DNA from: Tigriopus japonicus | Taxonomy: Eukaryota > Arthropoda > Copepoda > Harpacticoida > Harpacticidae | Direction: 5' to 3' | Assembly: GCA_010645155.1 (NCBI GenBank) | Contig: CM021321.1 | Location: 2,127,020-2,191,019, forward strand | DNA: 64,000 nt | Part shown: positions 21,448 to 33,220 of the stretch, in pieces | How the letters are laid out: the number at the start of each line of letters is the position of its first letter | Numbering within the stretch: the stretch's first letter is position 1 | Position numbers and translations under genes: made by a program | The notes under the pieces: generated by a model | Told to the model about the DNA's origin: nothing | The model's input: the letters and a program-made list of their open reading frames with translations, nothing else | Databases searched by the model: none

Positions 21448-24400
21448 TTAATTTCCGTAGTCCATGGTCTTGATGAACTCGATGGCTGCCACAAATTGCA
21501 TCCACCAGTATTGGTCTTCGCCTTTCATGCGGTCTCCGAAATAGCTATCCACGTATTGAACCGTTGATAAAAGACTAGCCGGATTGGCCTTGATCAAAAC
21601 AAACACCATCACGGGCACGAAATCATCGGCAGCCGGCACGGATTTGTTCGAGGACAACGCCAAAAGATTCATGATCGTTTGAGAGCAACGAGTCACACAA
21701 GCCACCTTGTCACTCGGTGTCTTGTATGCGGCCAAACGACGAATCTCGGCTTGGGCAGAAGGCCAAGGTTGTTCGTATTGGTAGTGACGTGGGATCTTAA
21801 GGTCGCGATGGTTGGGCGTGATGACCTCTGACAACCGGTGAATGTGCGCGTTTAAGACCTCGTCTCGGGAGACATCGGCTTCTCCATTGGGGTACATAGC
21901 GTGCACATAAATCTGACTGACAACGGCCCGTTCAATGGTAAGTCGAGCCAACGTGTTTTGCTCCTCACTCGCCACCAAAGCCCACGCGGGGTCTTCGTCC
22001 AATTGAGAGGCCAAACTGGCCAAGAAACGCTCCATGAGGGCAATTCTCTCATCTGACACGATGATCTCCCGGAATTGAAACATAAACTGTTGCATGAGCT
22101 TTTCGCGACGTTCGAGGAATAGTCGCACACATACCGAGACCAGATATTGGGAGCACACACGTTCCTCGCCTTCCATGCGACCCAACAGCGTCTTTTGATG
22201 CGCCAATGTGGACAAAAGCCCTTGTCGACTTCTTAAAAGGTAGTTCAAATAGGGCGCCCGACGCTTATAATCGTCCCGAAGAGATCGGACCAATTTCCGA
22301 CAACCCTCCGAGTCAAAGAGCTCGACACAACGTAAGGTCTCGTGCAATTGCGCAATTCGGCTTCGATCCTGCAAGTTGTGCGATTCCGCCAATTGAACCC
22401 GAAGGAACCACACAATTTCGTTGTCTTGTGGGGGTTGTTGGGGATGGCGGTTGTTGTTGTTACTATTATGCACGGAGGCACCATTAGTCCCGCGTCCATC
22501 CATCTTTTTCATGCTACTGATGGGCAAATTGGACAACGTGGTAATATCCGCATCTGACAACATGAGCCTCAATTTCCTTTTGGCATCTTGGAAGGCGTAG
22601 GAGCCTTCAATGTTTGACGGGTCGATGACGAGCCGCTCGTCTTGCTCTTCGTTCAAGATCAATTCCCCACCACCATCCCCACAATCGTTGGATGCGGTGG
22701 AATCCGGGGCTGAGTCCACTTGAGCGGCAGCTTTCTTCCGGTACTTGGCCAAGATGTCATCCGAGGTCTCATCCGAGGCCACTCGTCGTAGTATCGGCCC
22801 TTCCTCGTGCTCCGGAATGTTGAATGAATCATCGCTGGTGAGCCTCTCGGAGGAACGCAAGTATTCGTCCGATTTAATGGAGCCACTTCGACTGACTAAT
22901 GGACCGCCCATACTGCCAAGATTGGCGCTTCCACCACCTCGACTCCGACCGATCTTGGGTAACTTGAAACTCTTGAAGAAACTTCGATCGCCACCACGTT
23001 TGTGTTGGCCTCCTTTCGAGTGATCGCCGTCAAAAGCCGCATCATACACCGTCTTATCAAAACTTATGCTCTTTGGGATTGCACCTGTCGATGATGAGGG
23101 TGCGCCTCGACCACCCTGCTGTGGAGTCAATGGAGGATTATCCGAGTCTAAAAGACTGGGTTGGGAATTGATCACCGCTCCTCCGGTTGGTAGAGAGGCC
23201 ACAGTCGAATTCGACCTGGATTTGCCTTCGCCAGAGTCTCCGGAACTCTCGCAACTCGATGCGATACTGGCAACACTCAGATGAGACGTTAAGTTGGCAA
23301 CGGCCTCATTCGATTCCTCAGAAGTTGATGGACCCCCGATAGGACCCGCTCCTCGGGGCGTGGATTTTTTAAGAATACTGCCTTCGGATACTGTTTGATT
23401 CGCTCTTTTGGCCGCTACGAAAAAAGACGTTTCGATTATTAATACCATCAAATACCAATGTTTCATCAAGCCAATCTTACTTCGAGCTGCTTCAAAGGAG
23501 ATTCCAGAAGAATCACTGCCTCGTCGTGGAAGTGAGCCTCCACCCACGTGGTTATGGGGCGGGGTTCCTCGTCCTGCACTTGATTGCCGAGCCCATTGTT
23601 CAATGGCTGCTTCCCGGGATGATCTCAAGAGATTGCCTTTGAGAGAAGAGGGGTCATCCTTGATGCGGAGTTTGCTGGACGATCCGCCAATATCCAGTAA
23701 TGTCTCAGGATCACTATCCACCAAAAGAGGAGCAACTTGTAATCAAATTTCGCATGTTTCAGATTCTCTTCTTCACTTACCTTCTCGTTGTGTCGTCAGT
23801 GAATCGGGTGTCATCTGAACGAGCAACGCTACCCGCATCATCGTTGTCAAGATCCCCTAAGCGCAAACTCTCGCTGTCCGAAGCCAACACATCCATAGAC
23901 CATGCCTCGGAAGCAGTCTCAACAATGTCAAGCAAGTTGCTCGACGCATCTGCAAGATATTCAAAGATATTTGAAATCATTTTTCTTTAAGGTCTAATGG
24001 TACAAAAAGTGTCATACTGCTCAAAGATCCGGCGGACGCCGGAGGAACTACTAGTTCGTCCAGGAGCCGATTCCGAGCCAGCTCTTCCAAATCCCCTGGA
24101 AACCCAGATCGATCTCCATCACCGGTGGTGGTTTCCGTATCGCTGGACAAAACATCGGTTGACCATGTGTCGGAGACCATGGAACGAGTTTCATCCCCTT
24201 GCTCACTTGAGGGCCCTCCCCCAACGGTGGCATTGGAGGGACGAGGAGGAGGTTTGATCTCGAATCGACCAAACTTTTCTTCCAGATCAGGTTCTCCGCT
24301 CTTGCGTCCACCTCCACCCATCATGGGTCGAGGACGAACGATGTGGTGATTCCCTGCTTGAGCCCCTCCCCGTGCTCCTCCTTGAGGTCCCATGGGTTGA

Positions 24401-26793
24401 TGACGTCCATTATTGGGTTCTGGTACGGGATTTTCGTTCTCAGGACCAACTTCTTGATTGGCATTGTCCACCTCATCCTCTCGTGCCGGATTGATGTCAT
24501 CTTCATTGGTGACTTGGCTTGAGGGCGTATCGCGACCACTCACGTTGGGTGTGCCACGCCCACTCACATTGGCTGACACCATATCAGAGAGGTTATCAAC
24601 GATTGGATCCTCGGCTTGTTCAACTTCGTCCTCTAAACTCGAGTCCACGGAGTGATTCGAGGCCGCCTCCGATATGGCCTCCAAGTTATCCGAGGTGTTG
24701 CCGATGCTCCCATCATCATGAGATAGGGAAAACCGCGTTCGTTTCTCTCCAGCCACTCCCGACATGAAATTGGCTCCTTCTTCGGCGGGATCCGAACCAC
24801 TGCCTCCCGGTAGATTGGCCAAATTCATCCTTACCACACGACTGGCTTGTCGGCTTCGAGTGAGAACGTGCTCCTCAGTTAAAAACCCCGGAGGTTCAGC
24901 CTCGGAGCTATCTAGTAATGGAATCACCAGAACCGTTTCGGGCTCTCGCTTCAAGAGACTGAGGTCTTCGCCTCCATTTTCGTTATTTTGATGGTGATGA
25001 TTACTGTTCAAGCTGGCGGAAGAGTTGGGGGAGACTTGGTTGGAATCATCGTGGTGATTGAGGCTGTTATTGCTGTTTAAGCTCTCGTTTCGTCGGGGAG
25101 CTCCAATGACGGCTTGACGGCTCACATTCGACACCGTATTGACGGCTGTGGAAAATCGGGCCGACAAAGCCTGCTTTTTGGCTCGCAAGGAATCTGAATT
25201 CATGAAGGATTCCTCGTATTTGCCCAACTTGGATGTGCTGCCTTCCGTGTTGTTATTAAGTGTCGATGGGTTGGAACCAGGTAAGGAATCAGGAAGCGAG
25301 GACAAGAGTCCATTTAGCTCGTTGAGATCTAGTTCTTGTCCATGATCGGGATTGGCGTGCTGGAGGCTCTTCAAGAAGGCTATGAGACCTTCCAATTGAG
25401 AGCGAGTCATCAAAAGAGCCAAGCGAGCCAAGCGACTGCCTTCGGAGGTCAAATCCATTCGGGAGGTCCCAGCCATCTCATTGATTTCTTGAGCTTCCTC
25501 CGACATTTCTCCCGCTTCTAGCATAGCTTCGAGGACGGAAGACATGCTTTCCTTATCGAAGCGTGAGTACAGATCCATGAGTCGAGGATCGATCTCCTCC
25601 CACTTCCAAAGACACAGGACTTGCAGGATCTGCGCCACTTGCATCAGGTTCGATCGGGCTATGTACGAGATAGGCGTGTCGATGATCCCGACCGGATTTG
25701 GATCCACCATGGCCGGGCAAATAAAGAGATCAAAGATGAGATCCACGCAAACGGCATTCACCTCACGCGGTTCGGCTCGTCCGGAAGCCATGAGTAACGA
25801 GAAAACGGTTCGCAGAAGTCGAGCCAAACTGGGCGGGAAACAGTGGAGGTTGTTCCGAATCCCGCTAATGAAAGCATTGGTGAGCGTTTCGAGTTTGCCC
25901 ACGATAAATCGACGGTGCTCCTGCAGTTTAGCCTGGAACTCGGGCGTGCCTTCGGGTCCAAATTTCTTAATTCGCTCACTGGGCGGAAACCGAATGATGG
26001 CCTTGGCCGGATCGATATCCAAAAAGATCTCGTCCTCGGTCAACAAGCGTAGAATCGGATCATACAAAGCCGAGGTGAGAAAGATCTTGGCCGAAAAGAG
26101 CTCCTCGGTGAACGACTTGTACAGTCGACTGAAAGCGCAATGACCTTGTCGCAGCATTTTCCGCGGATTCGGCGCCGAGGTGAGCTGGAGTTTCAGCAAA
26201 TGATGCAGCAATTTCAACACCAACTGCTCATCTTCCTCCATGAGACAGCTGCCATACAAACCCGAAAACACGGTCGAGATGATCTCGCTCATATAAGGCG
26301 ATCCCACTTTATCTCCCACCGTCATGCATACGGCTAAAAACTTGGGTTTCTCGCGCAAATTATGTAAGAACTCGGAATAATGGATCTCCCGATGATTGAG
26401 CTGCTTATACGCATCTTGGAACACGGTTCGTTCCAGCAAATTGGCCCTTTGACAACACACCGCGGGCGAATAGCTCTCAAAAGTCTGTCCATTTCGGGGG
26501 GGTAAGATCAACGTGTCCAGATTCTCGCGTTGCTGATGGGCCACCCAAGCTTTATGGGCCAGTTTCTCGCTGGCCAATTTCACTTTCTGGTTCAATTCTT
26601 GCAGTTGCTCCTTCTCATGTTGGACGTAGAGTCGCTCTTGCCGCAAATGACGCGAGAGCTCCAACAGATCGGATTTCACGGACGACGAACTCCGATGATG
26701 ATGGTGGTGATGATGGTGGTGATGATGACCTCGGAAGTTGGAAGACATTGGGGCTTGATCTTGAGCACTGGGACCACGGGTCGACGACATCAT
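21448..26793 (-). CDS. GAPVD1: GAPVD1 / RME-6 type RasGAP and VPS9 domain protein
   Basis: Five exons on the minus strand: 26793-24018, 23949-23781, 23713-23481 and 23414-21448 (four large pieces; introns of 66-68 bp), coding for about 1714 residues. An N-terminal His tract (13 in a row) and a coiled stretch precede a RasGAP-like domain (about residues 115-420; VFSGLYGSCLMEEDEQLVLK, RMDLTSEG downstream). A long acidic and Ser-rich linker follows, ending in a VPS9 domain (about 1550-1714; DDFVPVMVFVLIKANPASLL, YWWMQFVAAIEFIKTMD). GAPVD1/Gapex-5/RME-6 activates Rab5-family GTPases during receptor-mediated endocytosis. Length exceeds the human protein (about 1480) mainly through the linker. The start at 26793 is the first ATG of the long frame. 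Confidence 0.92.
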
Positions 26794-29788
26794 GAGGGTC
26801 TTGGGGTGGATGCGAATCTCAGAATGGGGTGGTCATGACGAAGGGGCGGTCCCGACGAGCGATGTTGGGCGGGTGGGCGAGAGCGAAATGAGGGCGGATA
26901 TGCTGCAGTCAGTCAGTGAGTGAGTGAGTGCACTGCTGGTATGTCTGCATGGATGAAGTGCACGCACTGTAGTGCGAAACGGAGGAACAGTTTGTTGTTC
27001 TTGGGGCAAGGCTTGCCAAAGAAGAGATGACCTTGTAGGTCAGAAATTGGATTTAGAGAAGGAAGAAACGAATCAAAGCTGAATATAGTGAGAGATACAG
27101 AAGCTCATGGGAAAGAAGCGTCGTCAGAACATCAACGACAATGGCTTCAACATGAAGCTTTTAAAAATCCAAACAAACCAGGAAGTGCCGGGGATAAGAA
27201 TAATGCAAATAGGAGCCTTTGAACGAAAAATGTCCAAGGAAGGGCTTGAATCCATTTTATTTTGCGATCCAATGACTGCATCAATCTTTACTGGCATGAT
27301 CTATGTGAATTGATAGCAAAATCGACTTTCGTTTTAAATTGAACTTCCTGATTGATGGTGGTGACAACAAAGGCAAACATATTAAGCTTCAAAAATGTCA
27401 AACAACTTGTTTGAGTTGATGCTTCTTTCCCATGAGCTTCTTTAGACAGTTGTGGGTCAATTGCCTGAAAGATGTAATTGATTGCAAAGACAATTACTTT
27501 GTCAAGAATGTAATTAATTGCAAGGATAATTTAATTTTTCTAAATGTAACTAATAACAAATACATTTTTTTCATAAACTCCTTGAAACGTCGTGGATTTC
27601 TGTTCCACAGGAAAATTTAAAAAAAACCAGGCAATACAAATCACTCTGTATGTTTGTTCAGAAAAGTGATAGTTCAAAAGTCTACTGAAACCAAAATTTT
27701 GACAAAAGCTCTGTTGGTTCAAAAGTGATCAAAATTGTTGTGGTACGGTTCTGTACAATGAAATGAATTATTTTTAGTGCATAAATTGAATGGTAAAAAA
27801 TTGCTACTACCCAACTTTCCAACTGATCTTTATTATTGGTAAGAAGAACTTCAATTTTTGAAAGTGATAATTAAGTTGTGATTGAAAATTCGTCCATTAC
27901 ATGCCCAAAATGTAATAAAGGATTGGCCCAAGAATGTAATTGATTTTAATTATTTTACTCAAGGCTGTAATAAGCTACATTTTTTTTGGACTCAAGAAAG
28001 TAGTAAATCTCAATTACTTGGCTGATAAATGTAATTCATTGCAATTAAATGTCTTTGAAATTGAGAAAGAATGCTAATTCATGCTAGTCACCATCTCGTT
28101 TATTCTTATGACGAAAGTTTTTCTGCTTTCAAGAGACATTATGAACTGAATGAATATTTTGACATTGACCAATTCATTGTCAAATTTACAGTTAGTCTTA
28201 CATGGAGTATTCTTACATCCAAATCAAGCTAAAGTGGATCTTTGAAGTATTATAAATTTAAAAATGTCAATTCAAAATTATCATTCAACTTAATGTGCCC
28301 CTTGGTATCAGACTGAGTTATAATTGAGTACAACCGATGTATATTTTTTAATAATAGTCTTTGTTGCGTGTCTGGATCTTTAATATCTGGATATCCATAT
28401 TCATAAGGTAAATTTATACCTTTTTATTTCAGTGAAACTTAACCGGTCATGCTTTCAAAAATCCATGATTTAGTCATCCTTCATTTCAAACACAAAAAAA
28501 TAACAGGAAGATCCAAAAATCATTATTAAAGTACTAAGTACATTTCATCGGTTTTTCTTATGTTGATAAGGAAAAAGTTTTTGGTACTTGGCTAAACATG
28601 GGGAGATTTTGGCGAGCCTGATATTGAAGGAGGCGAGTGGAGCTGGCTCATCATCGATTTCTTACTACGTAATTTCAATCAGGCAGGCCAGGCTGACAAA
28701 GGAAGGTCACAGAAAGAAGGATGACCTCTCTGAAGATTTAATGATTTAAATAGCGAGTGTAGCTCTAAAAATTTAGCCGAAAGAGCACTTCAAATAATGA
28801 CATACATCGTACTTTCTTTCATTCTTTTAAGTGTCGTTGAAGCTCATCAAGTTTCATAAGCTTTTCATCTTACTGAAAGAACTTGTCATTCTCTTAACAA
28901 AGATAGTTTTCGATTAGAGACCCCCTCATCGCTTTTTAGACCACAAACCACATACATGTTGCCTGTCAGTATGTATGTTTGAAATGCTTGGATAACTTTC
29001 CCCGGCCACGCCTGACACTCCACGAGTTTCTTGAGAGCCCAAAATATTTTCTAGTTTGTGTTCCAAAAGAAATTCAAAGGAAACGCACAAAACTCCAAAA
29101 GCTCGTATTCTCATTTAATAGGTATAATTCAGGGGACTTATAATCCCAAAACTAAGGAACAATATTCTTATTAAATCCGTCCACATCGAAGAATACCGTC
29201 ATGACTGGCTTTCCTAAAGACTTTAATATTTAGGCTTTCCTAAAATGAGAGATTTCAGATCATTGAAATCATCGAATAATACCTGGTTGTAAAGAATATA
29301 AGAAATTTTCCTAAGTGTTGAAATGTTGGGATCAGAAACTAGCCGAAAGCTACAAAATTTGACCAAAAGCATCAGAATTTGGATTTTATTTCTCCAACTT
29401 TATTTCGTTTGAGTCCACTCTCGAGAGTGGAGAAATGCGAGGAGAGTGGATCTCCATAAGACCTTTCATCGCCTTTAAAGTTTAAACCTGATATCCAAAC
29501 TGATGGCGGGAACCAGAGCTCTGTGATGCCATCGCCAAAAAAATCAACACAAAGTGACGAAAACAGAGGACAAACATTATTTTCCGGAATAAATTTGATT
29601 TTTATGATCCATTCGCCAAGTAATCGATCCCTCAACTTAATTTTTTATCCATAAGTTCCTTATTTTTTTCCTTTTTGCCACAGACAAGATTATTATCTAG
29701 ATTGGAATCTAGAAAACCCGCGAAATCTAGTAATTCGACAGCTGCATTGGCCCTCTTTCAATCACGATTTGTGGTTGAATCAAGTATC
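26794..29788. other. Intergenic, no gene seen; GAPVD1 upstream region
   Basis: A GTCA/GTGA tetranucleotide run lies at about 26906-26930, upstream of GAPVD1. From 27465 to 28050 the word TGTAATTNATTGCAA recurs in both orientations, suggesting an old AT-rich repeat. I see no conserved reading frame on either strand. Confidence 0.45.
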
Positions 29789-30525
29789 ATGCCGCGCGCT
29801 TCTAGATCCGCCACAGCCAAGGCCAATGGCCTTGTCCCAAAGGTCGCCCCACCCACAAAGACTAAAGCTAAAGAGACCAAAGCCAAGGGGAAGGCCCCCA
29901 AAGCCACCGAGGCCCCGAAAACGGTGGATTTGGAAGAGACGGCCAACGATTTAAAACCTCTGGACTCCAAGCACAAATTGGCCAAGGTCTAAAATGAAGT
30001 TTTACTTTCATGAAACTTTATACTTAACTAAATCGAACTCTCAGATAATTAAAAAAGAGGAATTATTTTCCATTTATCACTCGCGCTTCATTAAAATATG
30101 TCTTTAGATGAGTTAATACTTCCAAAAAGATCAGAACGGTTTCAAAGAAAAACTATCTATGAGTACTTTTTTAAATCAGGTTTTCGGTACTGAAAAACGA
30201 TGTTTTTTTTCGTCCCATCCATCTGTAGGTGACAATTACTCATTGCACCTCCTGACGCGTGTTCAAGGCGAAGGCCAGTGAGCAAATTGCTGTGCTTTCG
30301 TCCGCTCAAACTTGGCTTCCCGAAGGCCAAAATTTGGAATCCGAACTCAATGTCGCTTTGGAGGCCAAAAAGCCTCCCCGAGGGGCCTTTGAAATCGAAA
30401 TTACGCGTGACGACGGCCAAAAAATGACGGTTTGGTCGGGATTGAAGCGAGGACCTCCCCGGAAGGAAAAATTCCCCGAGGCTTCTGTTCTCCTTGAGGC
30501 CGTTCAAAAAGCATTGGACCAATGA
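29789..30525 (+). CDS. SELENOH: Selenoprotein H, with in-frame TGA read as selenocysteine
   Basis: Two exons, 29789-29986 and 30229-30525, joined in phase 0 at AAG|GTCTAA and CTGTAG|GTG. The N terminus is a Lys/Ala/Pro-rich basic stretch like the nuclear-targeting part of SelH. Exon 2 begins VTITHCTS, then TGA at 30253-30255, then RVFKAKASEQ. This aligns with the thioredoxin-like CxxU redox motif of SelH (HCTSU-RVY). The C-terminal half (PPRGAFEIEI, VWSGLKRGPPRKEKFPEA) is characteristic of the family. Length is about 164 residues, near the usual 120-140 plus a longer N terminus. SelH is a nucleolar/nuclear redox protein with DNA-binding tendency. A standard gene finder would stop at the TGA or drop the motif. 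Confidence 0.92.
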
Positions 30526-30590
30526 AGTCTCAACATGAGAGTCACAAGACTGATTTCAGGTTAAATTTATCATAAGATGTTGTAAATCCA

Positions 30591-30674
30591 AGAGTCTTAA
30601 TTATGACGTCCAAGGGTGAAATTTAGACTCGTGTGACCGATGGTTCCTTTTTAGACTTTTGGATAATAGACTCT
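30591..30674 (+). promoter_or_regulatory. Candidate SECIS element of selenoprotein H
   Basis: Located 66 bases after the stop codon. Helix I: AGAGTC (30591-30596) pairs with GACTCT (30669-30674). The core ATGA is at 30603-30606. Twelve bases later comes AAA (30619-30621), the expected unpaired A run. Helix II: TCCAAGGG (30609-30616) pairs with CTTTTGGA (30656-30663) using two G-U pairs. The 3' GA partner of the quartet is not cleanly placed, so the exact fold is uncertain. Confidence 0.5.
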
Positions 30675-30889
30675 AATTGTACATAAAACCTGATAATCCT
30701 GCTTCTAACACGTTTCCTTCGAAATATAAATAACGAAACAAATTAAATTCGTCAATTGCTTTAGCTTTAGAGAAAAAAGTTTCATTTGAAATTCCCGCCC
30801 ATCTCAGATGACGATATCAAGCAACCTCAAGTCCAAAACAAAGCGTACGTGGATTATGATTTCTGTGGACTCGATAATACTTTAAGGTC

Positions 30890-31473
30890 ATGTTAGGCCA
30901 TGTTTTCGTGACAGTGGGCACCACCCAATTCCAAAAACTCATTGATACGATTTTTGAGCCCATCACATTGGCCGCTCTTCAAGACAAAGGCTGCCGGAAA
31001 TTGACCGTTCAAAAAGGACACTCGGTCGTGTCATCAGAATTGCTAGAGAGCCTTAAAGGTAACTACACAACGACCCTTAGTAAGCTTAGGTGTCTTGGTT
31101 ATTTATGATTTATTCTTCTCTAGGTTTACCGTTCCCGGTTCAGATCTATGATTTCAAGCCCAGTTTGAAGGAAGATATCGATCAATCGGATGTAGTGATA
31201 GCTCATGCTGGAGCCGGAACGTCTTTGGAAGTGTTGGAAGAAGGACGAAAGCCTTTAATTGTGGTGGTCAACGAGACGTTGATGGACAATCATCAGATTG
31301 AATTGGCCGAGAAACTCGCCAATGAAGGTCATTGCCACTATTGCTACTGTGAGACTTTGGTCGACGAGATTGAATCGTTCGACCCTAGCACACTGAAGCC
31401 TTTACCACAGGGTCAAGCTGGAGCCTTCGCTCAATACTTCGAAGAAACTCTTAAAGCCACATTCAAATTTTAA
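30890..31473 (+). CDS. ALG13: ALG13, UDP-GlcNAc transferase catalytic subunit
   Basis: Two exons, 30890-31058 and 31124-31473, separated by a 65 bp GT-AG intron and giving 172 residues. The start [14 protein letters not shown] matches the family N terminus. [20 protein letters not shown] and [21 protein letters not shown] form the UDP-GlcNAc-binding half of a GT-B fold. With its membrane partner ALG14, ALG13 adds the second GlcNAc to dolichol-PP-GlcNAc on the cytosolic face of the ER. The length matches the short, single-domain form; the OTU/Tudor extension of the long vertebrate isoform is absent. The stop codon is one base before the RFT1 start codon. Confidence 0.93.
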
Positions 31474-31474
31474 A

Positions 31475-33076
31475 ATGGCCACTAAGAAAAATCAGGTGCT
31501 TCAAAAGAGCATCCAAAACGCATGGCTCACCATCTTGTCCTCGATAACCGTAAGGATCTTTACCTTTGGTATCAATGCTTACGTGCTTCGACATCAGAAG
31601 AGCGAAATTCTAGGCCTTGGAGTGCGATTGTTGCTTCTCTTCGACACCCTATTGTTCCTAAGTCGAGAGGCTTTTCGAAAGGCTTGTCTAACCCGTCCAG
31701 AAAACGGAAATTGGCGAGGAATCATCAATCTGACTTGGTTATCCGTGCCTTTTGGCTGTGTTTTGTCGCTCATTCTTGGATATATTTGGATTCATTTATT
31801 AGAATTGCCGCATTTGGCCTTGGTGGACTCGTATATCAAGTGTGTCTATCTAACTTGTGCCAGTGTGATTATCACGTTATGTTCGGAACCATTCTTCATC
31901 ATTGGTCAAGCTTATATGCATATAAAATTCAGAAGTGCTGTCGATCTCTTTTGGGGTTGTGCCACGCCTTTTGTCCAAGGATTAGTCATCACTTTCATTA
32001 AAGATGATGAAGATCGTCTTCTCTGGATTGGTTTAGCCTCCATTTTGGTGAGCTCCGTGTTCCTGGCGAGTCATTTGGTGTACTTTTCTTGGGTGATTGG
32101 AAGCGATGACGACGATAAAACCGATCGAATTCCATTTCGGTCCATGATCGAGTTCCTGCCAGATATTTCACGGTTCAATGTGGATCATTCGCGATTGGCT
32201 CTTTCCATCAGTTTCTTCAAACAAGGGTTCTTCAAGCAATTCCTTACCGAGGGCGAGAAATATGTGTTTACCTGGTTCAGTTTGATGACCTTGTCGGAAC
32301 AAGGAATTTATGACGTGATTGCCAATCTGGGATCCATTCCAGCCAGATTGTTTTTCGTCAAACTAGAAGAAAGTGCTCATTTGTACTTCAGTCAGACGGT
32401 GAGACGAAAACCCAAGGCCGAAATGCCCCAAGAAGAGGCACCTTCTCGACATCTTCATCTCCTGCTCAAAGGTCTCATCCTCCTTGGAATGGTGATCGTG
32501 ACTTTTGGGATGTCTTATTCACATTTGCTTCTTCATTTGTATGGAGGAACTCTTTTAAGTGATGGTCTTGGGCCGCGTTTACTTCGAAGTCATTGCTTTT
32601 ACATTATATTTCTGGCCTTGAATGGGATAAGCGAGTGCTACGCTTTCAATGTCATGAGTGCCGAAGCAGTTTCTACCTACAACTATTGGATGGCAGGGAT
32701 GTCTGTGATCTTTTTGTGCTGTGCCTGGGGTTTTGCTAAAATATTCGGTCCCGTTGGATTCGTTTTGGCCAATATTTGCAATTTTAGCATGAGGATTGTC
32801 CATAATTTTAGCGTAATCCACCGCCGTCATTCAGAAGTGGAGGTGAATCCGTTAAAGGGACTTGTTCCCAATTGGAAAGTGCTCCTCGTTTTGAGTTCGT
32901 CGGGTGTAATATGTCAAATATCGGAGCATTTTATCTACGAACCAACTTTAAAACCATCGGTGATTCATTTGATAATCGGCGCTACTTTGTTCCTTCTCAC
33001 GTTAATTGTTATAGTGATATCCGACAAAGATTGGAAGGCAATTATCCAAAGCAAATTGAAAAAGAAAACCCAATAA
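31475..33076 (+). CDS. RFT1: RFT1 homolog, lipid-linked oligosaccharide factor
   Basis: A single exon of 533 residues with about a dozen hydrophobic helices. VLQKSIQNAWLTILSS, VRIFTFGINAYVLRH and LSREAFRKACLTR at the N terminus identify RFT1, and the length is close to human (541). RFT1 acts at the ER membrane in the supply of Man5GlcNAc2-PP-dolichol to the lumen; whether it is the flippase itself is debated. The ATG at 31475 follows the ALG13 stop after a single A, with no acceptor site or pyrimidine tract between them, so a shared transcript is likely. It converges with the MBD-like gene, 144 bp away. Confidence 0.93.
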   Translation: MATKKNQVLQKSIQNAWLTILSSITVRIFTFGINAYVLRHQKSEILGLGVRLLLLFDTLLFLSREAFRKACLTRPENGNWRGIINLTWLSVPFGCVLSLILGYIWIHLLELPHLALVDSYIKCVYLTCASVIITLCSEPFFIIGQAYMHIKFRSAVDLFWGCATPFVQGLVITFIKDDEDRLLWIGLASILVSSVFLASHLVYFSWVIGSDDDDKTDRIPFRSMIEFLPDISRFNVDHSRLALSISFFKQGFFKQFLTEGEKYVFTWFSLMTLSEQGIYDVIANLGSIPARLFFVKLEESAHLYFSQTVRRKPKAEMPQEEAPSRHLHLLLKGLILLGMVIVTFGMSYSHLLLHLYGGTLLSDGLGPRLLRSHCFYIIFLALNGISECYAFNVMSAEAVSTYNYWMAGMSVIFLCCAWGFAKIFGPVGFVLANICNFSMRIVHNFSVIHRRHSEVEVNPLKGLVPNWKVLLVLSSSGVICQISEHFIYEPTLKPSVIHLIIGATLFLLTLIVIVISDKDWKAIIQSKLKKKTQ

Positions 33077-33220
33077 TTAAAACCACATCGACATTTGTCA
33101 CTTTTATTCTAGCCTTAACAGGCAACACGAATTGATGGAGCACTTTGGCTACAAAAAATAAGGAACTTACTCACAATTGAAACATTTTCAAAAAAAAATC
33201 CACAGATCGTCATAAGCGTT

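Noticed and set aside
23725..23779. Nearer acceptor (ATTACAAG) for the second GAPVD1 intron
   Set aside because: It breaks the reading frame; the acceptor GGATAG at 23714 keeps phase and gives a 67 bp intron like its neighbours.
29675..29992. Open frame starting before the SelH ATG and ending at TAA 29990
   Set aside because: The frame has no ATG before 29789, and a donor at 29987 joins it in phase to the selenocysteine exon, so the TAA is intronic.
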